A DNA stretch of 64,000 nucleotides, taken from contig RCSZ01000001.1 of the NCBI GenBank assembly GCA_014898425.1, positions 3,596,001-3,660,000 on the forward strand, read 5' to 3'. Below, piece by piece: positions 10,572-21,431 of this stretch. The notes below the pieces were generated by a model. It ran no database searches, was not told where the DNA came from, and saw only the letters and a list, made by a program, of their open reading frames with translations. The stretch's first letter is position 1. Each line of letters begins with the position of its first letter. Source of the DNA: Botryotinia globosa (taxonomy: Eukaryota > Ascomycota > Leotiomycetes > Helotiales > Sclerotiniaceae). The translations under genes and the position numbers were made by a program.

Positions 10572-13164
10572 GCGGAAGGAGCGATATACCTAAAGTGACC
10601 ACGAGAAGAATGAGTAGAAACTGCAACGATCATGCGGATTTGATATTACAAATCCTAAATGGCGTAGACGACATGCACACCTCCGCTCTCCTCCTCTTAC
10701 TAACCAAAAAAGAAGAGAAGAATCTTCAACGAGAAGGATTAGGCAGGTCGAATGAAAAGGGGACAATTCAAGGAGGAATATCTGAGTCAAATCAAGAGAG
10801 GCAGCTGAGAGGAAGGAAGCGATTCACATGAAAATGAGTTCGAATTGAAAGCTGCGGTGAAAGATCTTACAGCATTTGTAGTAAAGACATTACCAGGACA
10901 CACTCTGTATTTGGTATCTACTTCACCATCACCGTGAATCTCACATTTCTCACATCGTCCTACACCTCACACCTCACACCTTACACTCCAAACTTTAATT
11001 CTACCGAATCATCACTACACATAGCACATTCTCAATCATATTAAATCACATCACTTTACATCGTATCGCGTCACATCAAATCACTTCACTTCACAAAACA
11101 AACCATATCACCGTATTCATCCCAATCAATCTCAAACAATAAACTCCATTTCCAAATTACTAAAACCTCCGTTCTCTGAGCCCCCAAGAATCCCTCTTTC
11201 CCAAGAAATCCCCGTCCCAAATCCAGACATGAAGATCTCAAAATTCATCCAGAAAAGGCCTTATTCCAAATTACTATTTGTAAACCGTTATTCCCAGATC
11301 CCAAGGAAATCCCCGAAAGATATCGATTCTCATATTCTCTGATACTAACCAGATTTCAACTTCATCTCGAAATCTTGTTTGTTGTCCAATGTTTTTAGTT
11401 TCCACCCATTCATCCATCTATACTTGAGTCGAGTCCGGCATATTTCGACAAAGTCGAAACAGGGGCCTTCATTCCCACCCCCACCCCCATCCCCATCTTC
11501 TTCTTTTTGTTCATAGTAACCGGCAAGGGTAAAAAGAAGAAGAAAGAAAAATACTTGCAATGAGCAGATTGGCCAGGAAAATGTGTACTCGTCAGCACAG
11601 CACTCATCCAATTCAACATGAAAGAGAAATTCCAAGAAGTTAGCCTGCTTCTTCCTGCCCCCATTTCAAGAGAAACTGCCCAATCCGCAAAACGCCTCTC
11701 TGTCCTCTAAAGCTTCCAAGCAAAGTTACGCCACCTGACGATAGTGACTGTAGATTAATCAGAGAGATAGATTGGCCGGCACAGCAGTATACCAATTCTT
11801 TCTTGAATAGTGTTCGCGTAATTGTTTGAATATGCCCTCTCGCCCCGCCCCCTTCCCCCCCCCCTTCCCCCTCAATGGCCTCATTGAGTTTTTTTTTTTT
11901 TTTTTTTTTTCGTATTTTACCGTTGTTTTCTCTCAACACCTCGTGGCGTATATTTTTGTAGGCGTTTGAAGTTTCTTTTGGAACTTTGTTAATTTAAGTT
12001 TTCGTGGGAAACATTATAGCAGACAAGAAATCAAAAACACACGCAACCCTCCCCCCCAGCCAAAGTCACATTCCTTCGCCCTGCGCGATCGTGACTATCA
12101 TCAAGAACATAACACCAGTCCTTAAAAGGATTTCTACAAGTTGTCCATTGTGATACATAAGATCTAGTGACATTCTTCCCCTCTGAGTTCATCCTCTAGA
12201 TGACCGGGAAATCGGTCAGAACCAATTTCTCGCCCATATAAAGTATCAACTGCAGCTAATTAATGGGACGTCATCACCCAACAGACAAACTATTCGCGGA
12301 AATTTAAGACGTTTCTGTCAACCTTTATACTGGCGTCGGTTGTTCCCGACAACAGGTAATGATGGGTTCGCATTCACCACCACAGCACCGGTATCTGGTG
12401 CATTCAAAAGTGCGACTTTCACAACCCCTCCCCCTTACGAAGCACCAATGAATCCTTTGGTTTCGCCAATGAATATGTAAATACATGGATATGCAGTGGT
12501 GAAGCTCGAAAAATTTGACTAATCCGTGGCAAGACGTAACCATACCACTTCACCGGTGTTACCCCCCTTTAAGTAGTGTTGCTGCGGCGGAAGAAAGTGT
12601 GTTATACTGATGCGAATTCAGGCAACCAAATTCTAACTCGGAAACTGAAACTTCTGGGGCCTAGTCCCCAACGCTGGCTCCGGAGCAAAGTCGACTCACC
12701 ATCTTAGTGAGTCGCTTACTATCACGTTTGTCTCCTTCAGAAAAGATTCCACAACTTAAGGTTACAGGCTCTGTCGTTCAACGGGGTCCATCACAGACTC
12801 TATCGTTCGGCAGCCCCGTCAGGCTATTCAGACAGACTCTGAATGCCCTGTTATACTACTATTCTCATGCATTGTACAATTCGAATGACTTGGGCCTTTT
12901 AAAGTCATACCCAGGACAAAATAACATAGCATAAATTGCAAATAACGTATGCCTTTTAAGGTCATGCCCAGGACAAACTTAAATGACACACTTCGCGACC
13001 ATCAAAAAGGTAGGGTGTGGAAAGCTTGGGCTCTCGTTCTAATAAATGAAGTCGGAGGCTGAAAGAAGGCAGCGAGGTTTTGTGAAGGTGTGGTTATTAC
13101 TCATTTGAAGTGGCCTTTTGATCCAATCCAAATCTTCGTGCTCAATCGTTGAATTTTTCAGAAT
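10572..13164. other. Long low-complexity intergenic region
   Basis: About 2.6 kb between the 3' ends of the GT31 and Zn2Cys6 genes. It contains CACATCACATCAC-type runs near 10940-11100, a 22-T homopolymer (11889-11910) and C-rich runs near 11840-11870. Open frames at 11345-11939 come from low-complexity sequence. A - strand 72-codon frame at 12325-12543 is Cys-rich (see findings). No gene is called. Confidence 0.4.
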
Positions 13165-15776
13165 TTAGCCAAAGAATTCTCCGCCTACTAACGTTTCCCA
13201 TGGTTTCCCGGATTCCCAGACCTGCTCCATCAATCTTCGCGCTTTATGTGCTTGTGTCATTCCGTATCTCTCAACCCTGTTCATTCGCTCGAGAATATCC
13301 GATCTTTGTTTCTCATCCCATATATCACATCCAGCTGTGAACATGGGAAATAATAAGCATGCTTCGGCACTACTTCCTTTCCTAATTTTGTTGAAGGAGC
13401 CAAGTATCTCACCGACGGCGTTCTGAACATCCTCATGAGCTGAGGGCTTTCCTAGTATCCTGCGGTGGAGATGAACTAGCCCAGCAGAATGAAAAGCTTC
13501 ATTGGTTGCAGCGACCTCAAGACTATCCCAACCATATTCTGCTTCGGACTTAGATTGCATGTGAGTGCAAGATTTCGCTGGGTGACGCCGCGACTCGATG
13601 AGATCTGCTTCTAATTTGTGTGCGCGGGTCACAACTTCATCGGACGGTTGCCAATCTTGTTTGATCGTAGAATCAGGATTGATGCGACGCTCGTCACATT
13701 GACGGGCAAGATTAGCAACTTTGGCGAGTATTCGGATGCAATGACTAGTGAAACCTAGAATGCAGTCAATCTGGTAACCATCCTCTTCATCTTCTGCTTC
13801 ATAATCCAACATCCAAGCGGACGAGAGGTTCTGTCCTCCACTCATACTGCCAAGGACATCCAAATATGCAAACCAACTCCATAGGAAAGACGAGACTTTA
13901 TCTTTACGGGACATAGTTTGCATACGATGGGCTCCACCCCTGGCGACGAGCATTTGTCTTGCGAACTCGAGGTGTTTCTGCCATGGAACGGCAACTCCAA
14001 AGACCTTTGGAGATATTATCTCCAAAGATGCGAGCATGATTACCGTGGCAAGGTTAACATTCGACGTAATCTTATTTGGATCATCGAGTGCGTGCCTAAG
14101 GTTAGGAAAGATGTCTTTGACCCATAGAGCTATACGAGTAGCCGGTTCTGGTTGTCTTAGGAGTCTGGCCCGATGTGTGGCAGAGTACGCAAGTAGAAGA
14201 TGTAATAAATCATCATCTCGAACCGCCATCTGCGGCAGAATACTCCGGAATGGATTAGAAGAACAATTGTGTGGTATCAAACAGCCTGCTGTATGATCTA
14301 GAAAATGATGCTAGGGCAGGTTAGTTGTGCGGCTCAAAGCCAGTTCGCGAAAAGAAGGCTTACAAAATACTGTTATTCAGTTAGTGGTAAATCAAGATTG
14401 ATAGTGAGAATACTGACAAGCAGATTCATAGGATTTTCCAGTAATTTCGCAGGCAGTGGTTGAAGTACACGAGGTATACATATCGAAACCGGTTTGTCAT
14501 AATATCCAACTTCGAGGGCGGTCTCATTGATTTCCATACCGAAGCCAAATTCCATTGGCGATAACTCCCCTCCATTATCCAAATCAAAGTCCTGGTGAAT
14601 TCCCAATAGCTCGGGAGACGATTCTGATATTGCATTGATGTCATCATTCTTACCAATGTCCAAGTCCATCAATCCTCGATCAATCCCCCATGTTTCTGTA
14701 TCCTGGTATACATCATGCATGTACGGTGTCCAATCCTGACTTTGGTAATCCCACCCTCTGTCATTGCTGGGTTGCTCAGAGGGTGTTCCATCAAGCGGTC
14801 CCGACAACAGTGAATTTACCGAGAGTCTGCGTGAGAATTCACGATTTGGTCTAGCTTTGGTCTTATCAATATCTACCCCGCGTATTGATTCGGATTCTAC
14901 CTGGGATGTATGGATGTTTGTATTTCGAGAGTCGTAGTTGGGGTCCGAATTGGACACTAAAGGAGGAAGCATTCGTGCACCATGAAGTGAGCCTTCGTAT
15001 CGCGTGCGTTTGGCAGGTCGATCTGCTATAGAACTTTTAGTCGCTGGCGTTCCATGACCACTTCCGAGATATGGAGGAGTTGACAATGGGCTTTCGGTAC
15101 TTGGGAGTGCGCTTCTGTTTGAAATTGGACTTCCAGATTCATCCGCAACTTGAAGGTGTCCAAATATTGTTAAGCCAGGTGACTGGGCTGAGAGCGGAGT
15201 GATAGGGGCACTGGATTGATATCGTTCGAAGCTTTGAGGGTAGGGTTGGCTCTGGCGACCATAATCTTTGGGCAATGTATCTTGAGAAGTTACAATGGGT
15301 GGATATGCAGGTCTGGTCAAGGCAGGATCGATCATCGATGTATCGGCCATACGTTCCACATATGCGCCGTCGTCGCGACTTGGATGCTCATCATGATGCG
15401 CAGATACCGCGGGGGAAGAGCGGAAGCTTGCAAATGGCCCCGAAGCCGAAGGGTTATTACTTGCATTTTGAGTTGTTTGGTTCGAGGACAAGAAATTACT
15501 CTGCCCTGTGGTAATGATATCACTTTGAGACCTTTTCTTGCCTCGACCCTCCCAATTCAATCGTATGCTATAGTCGCAGATTTCGTTCAGCTTCGAACAA
15601 TTCACACATGTTGGACGAGTTTCGTCGCACTTGACTTTGCGAGCTTTGCAGGGCCTATGAGTGATATATATATTCAGTTCCAAAATCTATGAATCATCAT
15701 TGCCATTAGCGTACCAACATCCATTCCTACTCCTCCTCTTAGGTTCTGGTGCTCCCACTTTCTTTGGGCGTGGCAT
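13165..15776 (-). CDS. Zn2Cys6 transcription factor with fungal-specific TF domain, containing a 6-nt exon
   Basis: Nuclear binuclear-zinc-cluster regulator, about 816 aa. Exons: 15776-15715, 15654-14418, 14369-14364 (six bases, TATTTT = Tyr-Phe) and 14310-13165. The zinc cluster spans the first junction: CWPCKARKVKCDETRPTC then VNC and SKLNEIC (C-x2-C-x6-C-x6-C-x2-C-x6-C). The long middle is Ser/Pro-rich and disordered. The C-terminal half (FHHFLDHTAGCLIPHN, HLLLAYSATHRARLL) is a fungal-specific TF_2 domain. Both introns around the tiny exon (48 and 53 nt) have ACTAAC branch points, and only the three-way splice restores the conserved LLYFHHFLDHTA run. An upstream ATG at 15829 opens a frame overlapping the start codon, which may dampen translation. 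Target genes unknown. Confidence 0.88.
14364..14369 (-). other. 6-nt microexon of the Zn2Cys6 gene
   Basis: TATTTT, encoding Tyr-Phe, flanked by AACAG upstream and GTAAGC downstream. Both neighbouring introns are of normal fungal length with consensus branch sites. Removing either intron alone leaves the protein out of register with the TF_2 domain or introduces stops. Confidence 0.75.
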
Positions 15777-16643
15777 GATGAGAAAGAACGAACAGTTTGT
15801 AAACGAATGACAACACCGGTTTCCGACATTGACGTAAGTTGGTGGTAGTATCTGATTTGTCGCGGATTTTTGCCATAAGTAGAAGTGGATTTGGATTTAG
15901 ATGTGGTAGATAGCACGGTGGTATTTGTCTGTATCAACATACTAATGAACAAAATCAGGAAAAGAAGTCGTCCCAAGGAAAGACGATCAATATGGACGGA
16001 TGGAATGTGAGTAGGATTCTGGGATTTCCCAACCAGGAAAGGATTAATAGACGTCTAAGTTGAAGTCTATCCAGGTAGTCAAGTGTTTAAGTGCACTTTG
16101 CAATTGAAAATTGGTAATAAAGCCTTGGACAAGTGAGGGATGGAGACGATGAATCATGAATGGGTAAGATGGATAGATAGATAGATACTGTATCTGTGGA
16201 GAAGATGTGGATGGAACAGGTGGGGAGAAAATAAGAAGAAGCTTGATATATTTGCGATTAGATAATAGATATGATATGATAATTATACTTTTGCCAATAC
16301 GGCCTTGTTGCTGATAAGACCAAACATCTAATAAGTTCTAACCATTGATCAACAATTGACCAATCCAATGATAATTAGTTCAAATGTTGGACTAACGACG
16401 GATTAACATCAAGGATAATGGAACAAAGTGGATGGATGGATGTACTTGCTTACGTCCTGTCCTAGCTTGTCGCCGTTGGTAATAAATCTCCCAGTAACTT
16501 CACTTATTAAGTTGTCATCTTGGTATTTTTCTCTCTACGATAGCTAGCAAGTATCGCTAGATAAATACCTGACTCAAGGTCTCGAATGGGTCCAAATCCA
16601 ATGTCGGTACAATAATTGCCTCCTGTTCTCCTGTATATAATAT
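15777..16643. other. 5' region of the Zn2Cys6 gene and 3' flank of the WD40-cyclophilin gene
   Basis: About 870 bases with several short GATA/AGATAG-like runs (for example ATAGATAGATAGAT near 16171-16185). It contains the overlapping upstream ORF of the Zn2Cys6 gene starting at 15829. Nothing else is supported. Confidence 0.35.
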
Positions 16644-18585
16644 CTAAATGATATCTATATTGAGAATTTTGATATCTTCCTCCGGTTTCTCTTTATACAC
16701 TCGCGTATTTTCAATCTTATGAATGACGTCTAAACCTTGAATTGCCCTTCCGAAAATGCTATGTTTGTTGTCTAACCACGGCTATACGGAGAAGAAAAGA
16801 ATATCAATTAGTACTTATTACGTCTTATGATCAATTGAAGATCGCGAGGACATGTTGTGAACTTACAGTCTTTTCCGTGGTAATGAAAAATTGACTACCA
16901 TTGGAGTTTGGTCCCGCATTCGCCATACTGACGGTATAAGGTTTGTCATGTCGGAGAGAACTGAATTCATCGGCAAACTCTTTGCCCCAAATACTTTCAC
17001 CACCGGTACCGTCTCCTAATGGATCTCCGCACTGGATCATGAATTTTCGAATGACACGGTGGAAGATGCTATTATTGTAGTAACCTTGTTTCGAATGTGT
17101 CACAAAATTTTCAACGGCTTTGGGGGCTGCATCGGGGAATAAGCGTATATGGATATCTCCATATGTGGTGTGAATGACAGCTGCTGTTCCAGTCTCGGCA
17201 GCTTTTGCCTCTGCTAATTTCTTCCCATTTGTGTTGGTAGGTTTCTCATTTTGAACATCTCGTTCGGACTTGGAGACTTCTTCATCGTTTGTGAACATAT
17301 AGAATCGCACTTTTCCAACTCCGGTCGCAAATAATATCGGATCCCGAAGTTCGGATTCCTGCAGAAGAGGATTGTTGGACGCCGCCATGGCAATCGTCGT
17401 AACACCTTTCTTTTGTGGTTGGCCTTGGTACATTGCAATATTAAGAGGCCTAAAGTTCTCATCCCCTCCGTAGACCTTCACGACTCGGTTCGTATAAGTG
17501 TTCAAAACCTTTGCACCGAGTATCGATCCATATATTATGAAGTGTCCCGTCTCGTCAAATATAACGTTAGCTTTATTTCGTAGGGTTGGCGTTTCAATTT
17601 CGCGTTCTGTAGCAAGTCGGCGGCCAAATTCTAGATCTTCTAATTTCTTCAATGATGTTCCTGCCTGTTGCATTTCTTCGATAACCTGCAGCGATTCATC
17701 GTAGGTACGATATAATTTTCCAGTGGGGAAGTCAAAGACTCGAACTTTGCGGTCGGGGAATGAGACAGTCGCGAACTGCGAGCCAGTTGGAGAAATTGTG
17801 AGAGAAGTGGGTGTTGATTTTGCCTTCTTAAATTCGAATAAATTAGTGGAAGACTTGTATTCGAAAACGTTATCGGGCTTCTCGTAATTTCCTCCTGGTC
17901 GCCAGTATTCAATCATACCATTCTCGTCTGCTGATATAACACAATTGTAGGCATCATTGTAGGCCATCAACGAGACAACACTTCGATGTAAGCCGGAAAT
18001 TGTATGAATCGGTTCCTGGTTTTCTCCACGACCATCGTATATCCGAATCGTATGGTTAACTTCGTCAGATACAGCTAACATTGGAAGGGATGCGCCACGT
18101 CCATGCACCCAGCAGACACATTTCGGTGTGAATTCTAAAGTTAGCATTGATAAGAGATCAAAGGTCATCACATCGAATATCTTGATTGTCTTATCCGCGC
18201 CAGCTGTCGCAAAGCTTCGTCCATCTGCACTGATAGAAACACTCTTGATCTCTCCAATGTGCGTTCTAAACTCCTTCACGAATTCGATACCGTCGCCGCC
18301 TTTCTTCCAAAATTTAACCACTCCATCCAGGGAGCTTGTGATGAGGAAGTCCGTCAATGGTGTCATGGTAACGAATGAGATCTGCTCTTTGTGCATCAGA
18401 GACTTTGAATACCGTGCAGAGGTTGGTAGAGCTGAGATATAGAGCTTTTCGTAGGGAAGCTTGCGACGCTTCTTTTTGGGAGCTTCCGCAGATGGAAGTT
18501 GAGGTCCCATTTCATCGTCGGACGAGGAGTCTTCATCTTCGACATCGAGCTTGCGTTTATTAGAATTGGAAGCTGTATCGGCCAT
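16644..18585 (-). CDS. WD40-repeat cyclophilin (PPWD1/CYP15 type peptidyl-prolyl isomerase)
   Basis: Spliceosome-associated peptidyl-prolyl cis-trans isomerase. Exons 18585-16867 and 16781-16644, about 618 aa, as usual for PPWD1. The N-terminus has an acidic, Lys-rich nuclear-type segment (KRKLDVEDEDSSSDDE...KKKRRKLP). A WD40 propeller follows at about residues 60-330 (ITSSLDGVVKFWKK, FATAGADKTIKIFDV). The C-terminal cyclophilin domain from about 455 carries FHRVIRKFMIQCGDP, GGESIWGKEF, MANAGPNSNGSQFFITT and, in exon 2, WLDNKHSIFGRAIQG. The active-site Arg, Phe and Gln are all present. The intron is 85 nt (GTAAGT...TATAG). It is divergent from the FAR-17a gene with a 292-base gap, a probable shared promoter region. 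Confidence 0.93.
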
Positions 18586-18877
18586 ATTGATAGACTGAGG
18601 GGTTTAAACTTGCTAAGTGAAGAATAAGTGTTGTTTGAATGCCAATGATGGGTTCAAGACACCAAGTTGACGTGAACGAAATAATATCACAAGGCTGAGC
18701 CCAGGATACACTAGCGTGTTTTGGTAGTGCAAGGCTAGGTAGCCTCGTCTAAGATTCTTGCAGCTACTCCACATAGCGTAGTAGACGTCATTGCTTCGAA
18801 TCTATATATATTCATGGTAACAGGTACCGGTACTTTTCATTTACTACAACTACAAGACTTTCAAGGACTCAACAACC

Positions 18878-19677
18878 ATGGTTTCTACCTCAGCAGCCAA
18901 TAAACTCACCTCTCGTCATCCCCTTCAACGTCTTCCCTCTCCCTCTCCGACGATCTCCGCCCTCGTCCATCTCATCGGCCTTGCTTCCTTCTCTCTATCT
19001 TATAAATATCTTTTTGACTTCCCAACATTCATCAATTCATCATATGGCTGGCACTTCCAATACCTCACCATCATTGGTCTTACTCTAGCTTTCTTGACAT
19101 TTGTCTTCGGTTTCCTCGCAGACATCACTCTTTCTCCAAGACTTTTCTTGATCAAGAATTCTCTTTCATTATGTTCTGCTCCTCTGGAAGTTTTGATCTC
19201 CGTGTTGTATTGGGGAATCTCGGCTATTGATAAGAAGCTGCTGGTGCCTCCCGAGATCTATATTAGTCCATATGCTGATATCGGGTTCCACGCTATGCCG
19301 GCGATCTTGTTGACTATTGATCTACTCTTCTTGAGTCCACCATGGACCATTAATGCATTGCCTGCTATGGGACTTTCATCAACCTTGGCTGTTGCATACT
19401 GGGCTTGGGTGGAACAATGTTACAAGTATAATGGATTGTGAGTAGTCTAATGCCGAGTATTTTTTGTCTGGCGAAGAATCGAATGCTAATATCGATGTTT
19501 AGTTACCCATACCCATTGTTTGGACATCTTGATACAACACAGAGAGCAATTCTATTCACTGGAGCTGCCTTGATGATGACTGCTAGTACCGCAGTGCTTA
19601 AGTGGTTATATGGAAGAGTCAATGGTTTGCAGGGTGCTCAATATAGAAGCAGCCCAAACAACATTAAGGGGAAATAA
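18878..19677 (+). CDS. FAR-17a/AIG1-like multi-pass membrane hydrolase
   Basis: Family of integral membrane threonine hydrolases; human AIG1 and ADTRP cleave fatty-acid esters of hydroxy fatty acids. Exons 18878-19437 and 19503-19677, 244 aa. There are about six hydrophobic segments. The conserved catalytic pair can be placed: Thr64 in HFQYLTIIGL and His138 in DIGFHAMPAI, matching Thr43 and His134 of human AIG1 by motif. KNSLSLCSAPLEVLISVLYWG and LLFLSPPWTI are family-typical. The junction reads NG-F-YPYPLFG. Probable location is the ER; the physiological substrate in fungi is unknown. Confidence 0.9.
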
Positions 19678-21431
19678 TCTCATCTTTATAGATCTTTTTT
19701 TTGATAGAAAGACAGATACTGATTTATGGATTTGGGCAGCTGCAATTTTTTGTATCGTTCATATATTTATCTACCTGATACTCAAAATTTAGAAGATTTC
19801 TACAATTTGACCATGTTGATTGAGATGACTTTGTTGTAAATCTGATGAGGCACAGTCGTGTCTTGCTAGGCTAGCTGAAGTTTCGGTTGTAATCTTCGAT
19901 ATTCTACTTCAGCAACTTCTTTCTGAAAAGTGTATTCGTTACAATAAGATGTAGGTTATTACACTATGCAATTCTATTTCTCGATTCCATTCCCACCATT
20001 CAAAATACCAAAACCGTCCTCCTCGCCCAGATTATCCCCTCCAATCAATCTCTCCAATGACTTCCTCTAGTTCTCGTTTCCATATTGAACTCGAACTCGA
20101 ACTCGAACTCGAACTCGAACTCGAACTCGAACTCGAACTCGAACTCGAACTCGAACTCGAACTCGAACTCGAACTCGAACTCGAACTCGAACTCGAACAT
20201 ACCATCATCCGTACATGTGCCAAATACGAAAGGAAGCCAAAGCCACACCATCGATCACCAAATCCATCACGATACTTCCACATCTGATGTCCCAAAAAAT
20301 CAACGCGGATTGTCTTCATCAAATCCGGGACACACGCCTGAACAAAAGTTACGGGGAGTGGGACTAATAGGATAAGTGACGAGAATGAAAAAGGTGGAGA
20401 GAAGTATCAATACGAACATCTTGAATCGAGAGGGTGTAGCATCTTCTCTTCATTTGTCTTCATTTGTCTCTACTCTATGAGATTAAAGCCTTCTCATCGA
20501 GCGGTTCCAACACTGAATTGAACATTGTGAAATAAATCGTTGACGTGAATATGGGAAGATATGAAGAAAAGGAAATACAAGTCAGCGTTGCACTTTTCAT
20601 CACCCTCCGATTTTCCATCCATTAACCCTTCCTCTACAGCTTCCAGTTTCCCGTTTCCCGTTTCCAGCTACTCATTATCAATCTCTATCCCCCACCCCCC
20701 CATACAATCCCCAACCCTAACCCCAAACCCAAAATTCCAATTCCAATTCCACTCACTAAATATTCACCTGCCTCTCCCCTCTCCCCTCTTTCCTACCATA
20801 CACTATCCATGTACCCCAAAACACGACTTCGAAGTTAAAATACTACATAACAGTCCAAACTCAAATCTAAATCCAGATTCAAATCCGCTTTTCATTACAT
20901 GTACTTACTCCTCCTCCTCCTCCTCTTTCTTCTATCTCCCATCCCTCCGCCGCTCTCACCAAAACAACAATAGCAAGCCTTCCCAAAAACGTAATTTCGC
21001 ATCAAATTTTCACTTCGAATATCTAGCACCCACAATATCAACAATCATCTATTACTACCCGTGGGCACGTTATGAAGCCGTAAATCGGGAATATAGCGGG
21101 AGAGAGGGCGTGTTTTTAAGGAGATAGGGCTAAGGCTCAACAATAGATAAATCGATATGCATAGCATCAACATAGGAGAAAAATTGCAAATCAAATCAGA
21201 TCAACATAGTCAATCATGAACGGTCGAAATTATCATGTCTATCTACTAATCCTTTGCTCATTAAACCTTTCCATCTTTCCCATTTTCCACAATTCCCATG
21301 CTCGCTTTTCCATATAAATAATCAACCAGTGATTTATCGCTTACCATATCGTCATACGTAACCTCCAGTCCCATGCCCCATTAACATTTTCCACTTCCGT
21401 GTTCTTCTTTCCGTTTTGACCTTTCAATTAT
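19678..21431. other. Intergenic region with hexanucleotide repeat
   Basis: About 1.75 kb between convergent genes. It contains the GAACTC array at 20087-20198. A 188-codon + strand frame (20561-21127) is Ser/Pro/Asn low complexity and is not called. Confidence 0.4.
20087..20198. repeat. (GAACTC)n microsatellite, about 18.7 copies
   Basis: A near-perfect 6-bp tandem array of 112 bases. It is open in several frames on both strands (Glu-Leu, Asn-Ser, Phe-Glu or poly-Ser), which creates artefactual ORFs. Lies in intergenic DNA; likely length-polymorphic between strains. Confidence 0.95.

Noticed and set aside
11345..11939. - strand frames near the poly-T run
   Set aside because: Built on homopolymer and CCCC/TTTT low-complexity sequence; one encodes a poly-Lys run.
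20057..20375. Open frames of Glu-Leu, Asn-Ser, Phe-Glu or poly-Ser
   Set aside because: All are translations of the GAACTC microsatellite on different frames.
20561..21127. 188-codon + strand frame
   Set aside because: Ser/Pro/Asn low complexity, no splice or family support, beside the 3' end of GDB1.
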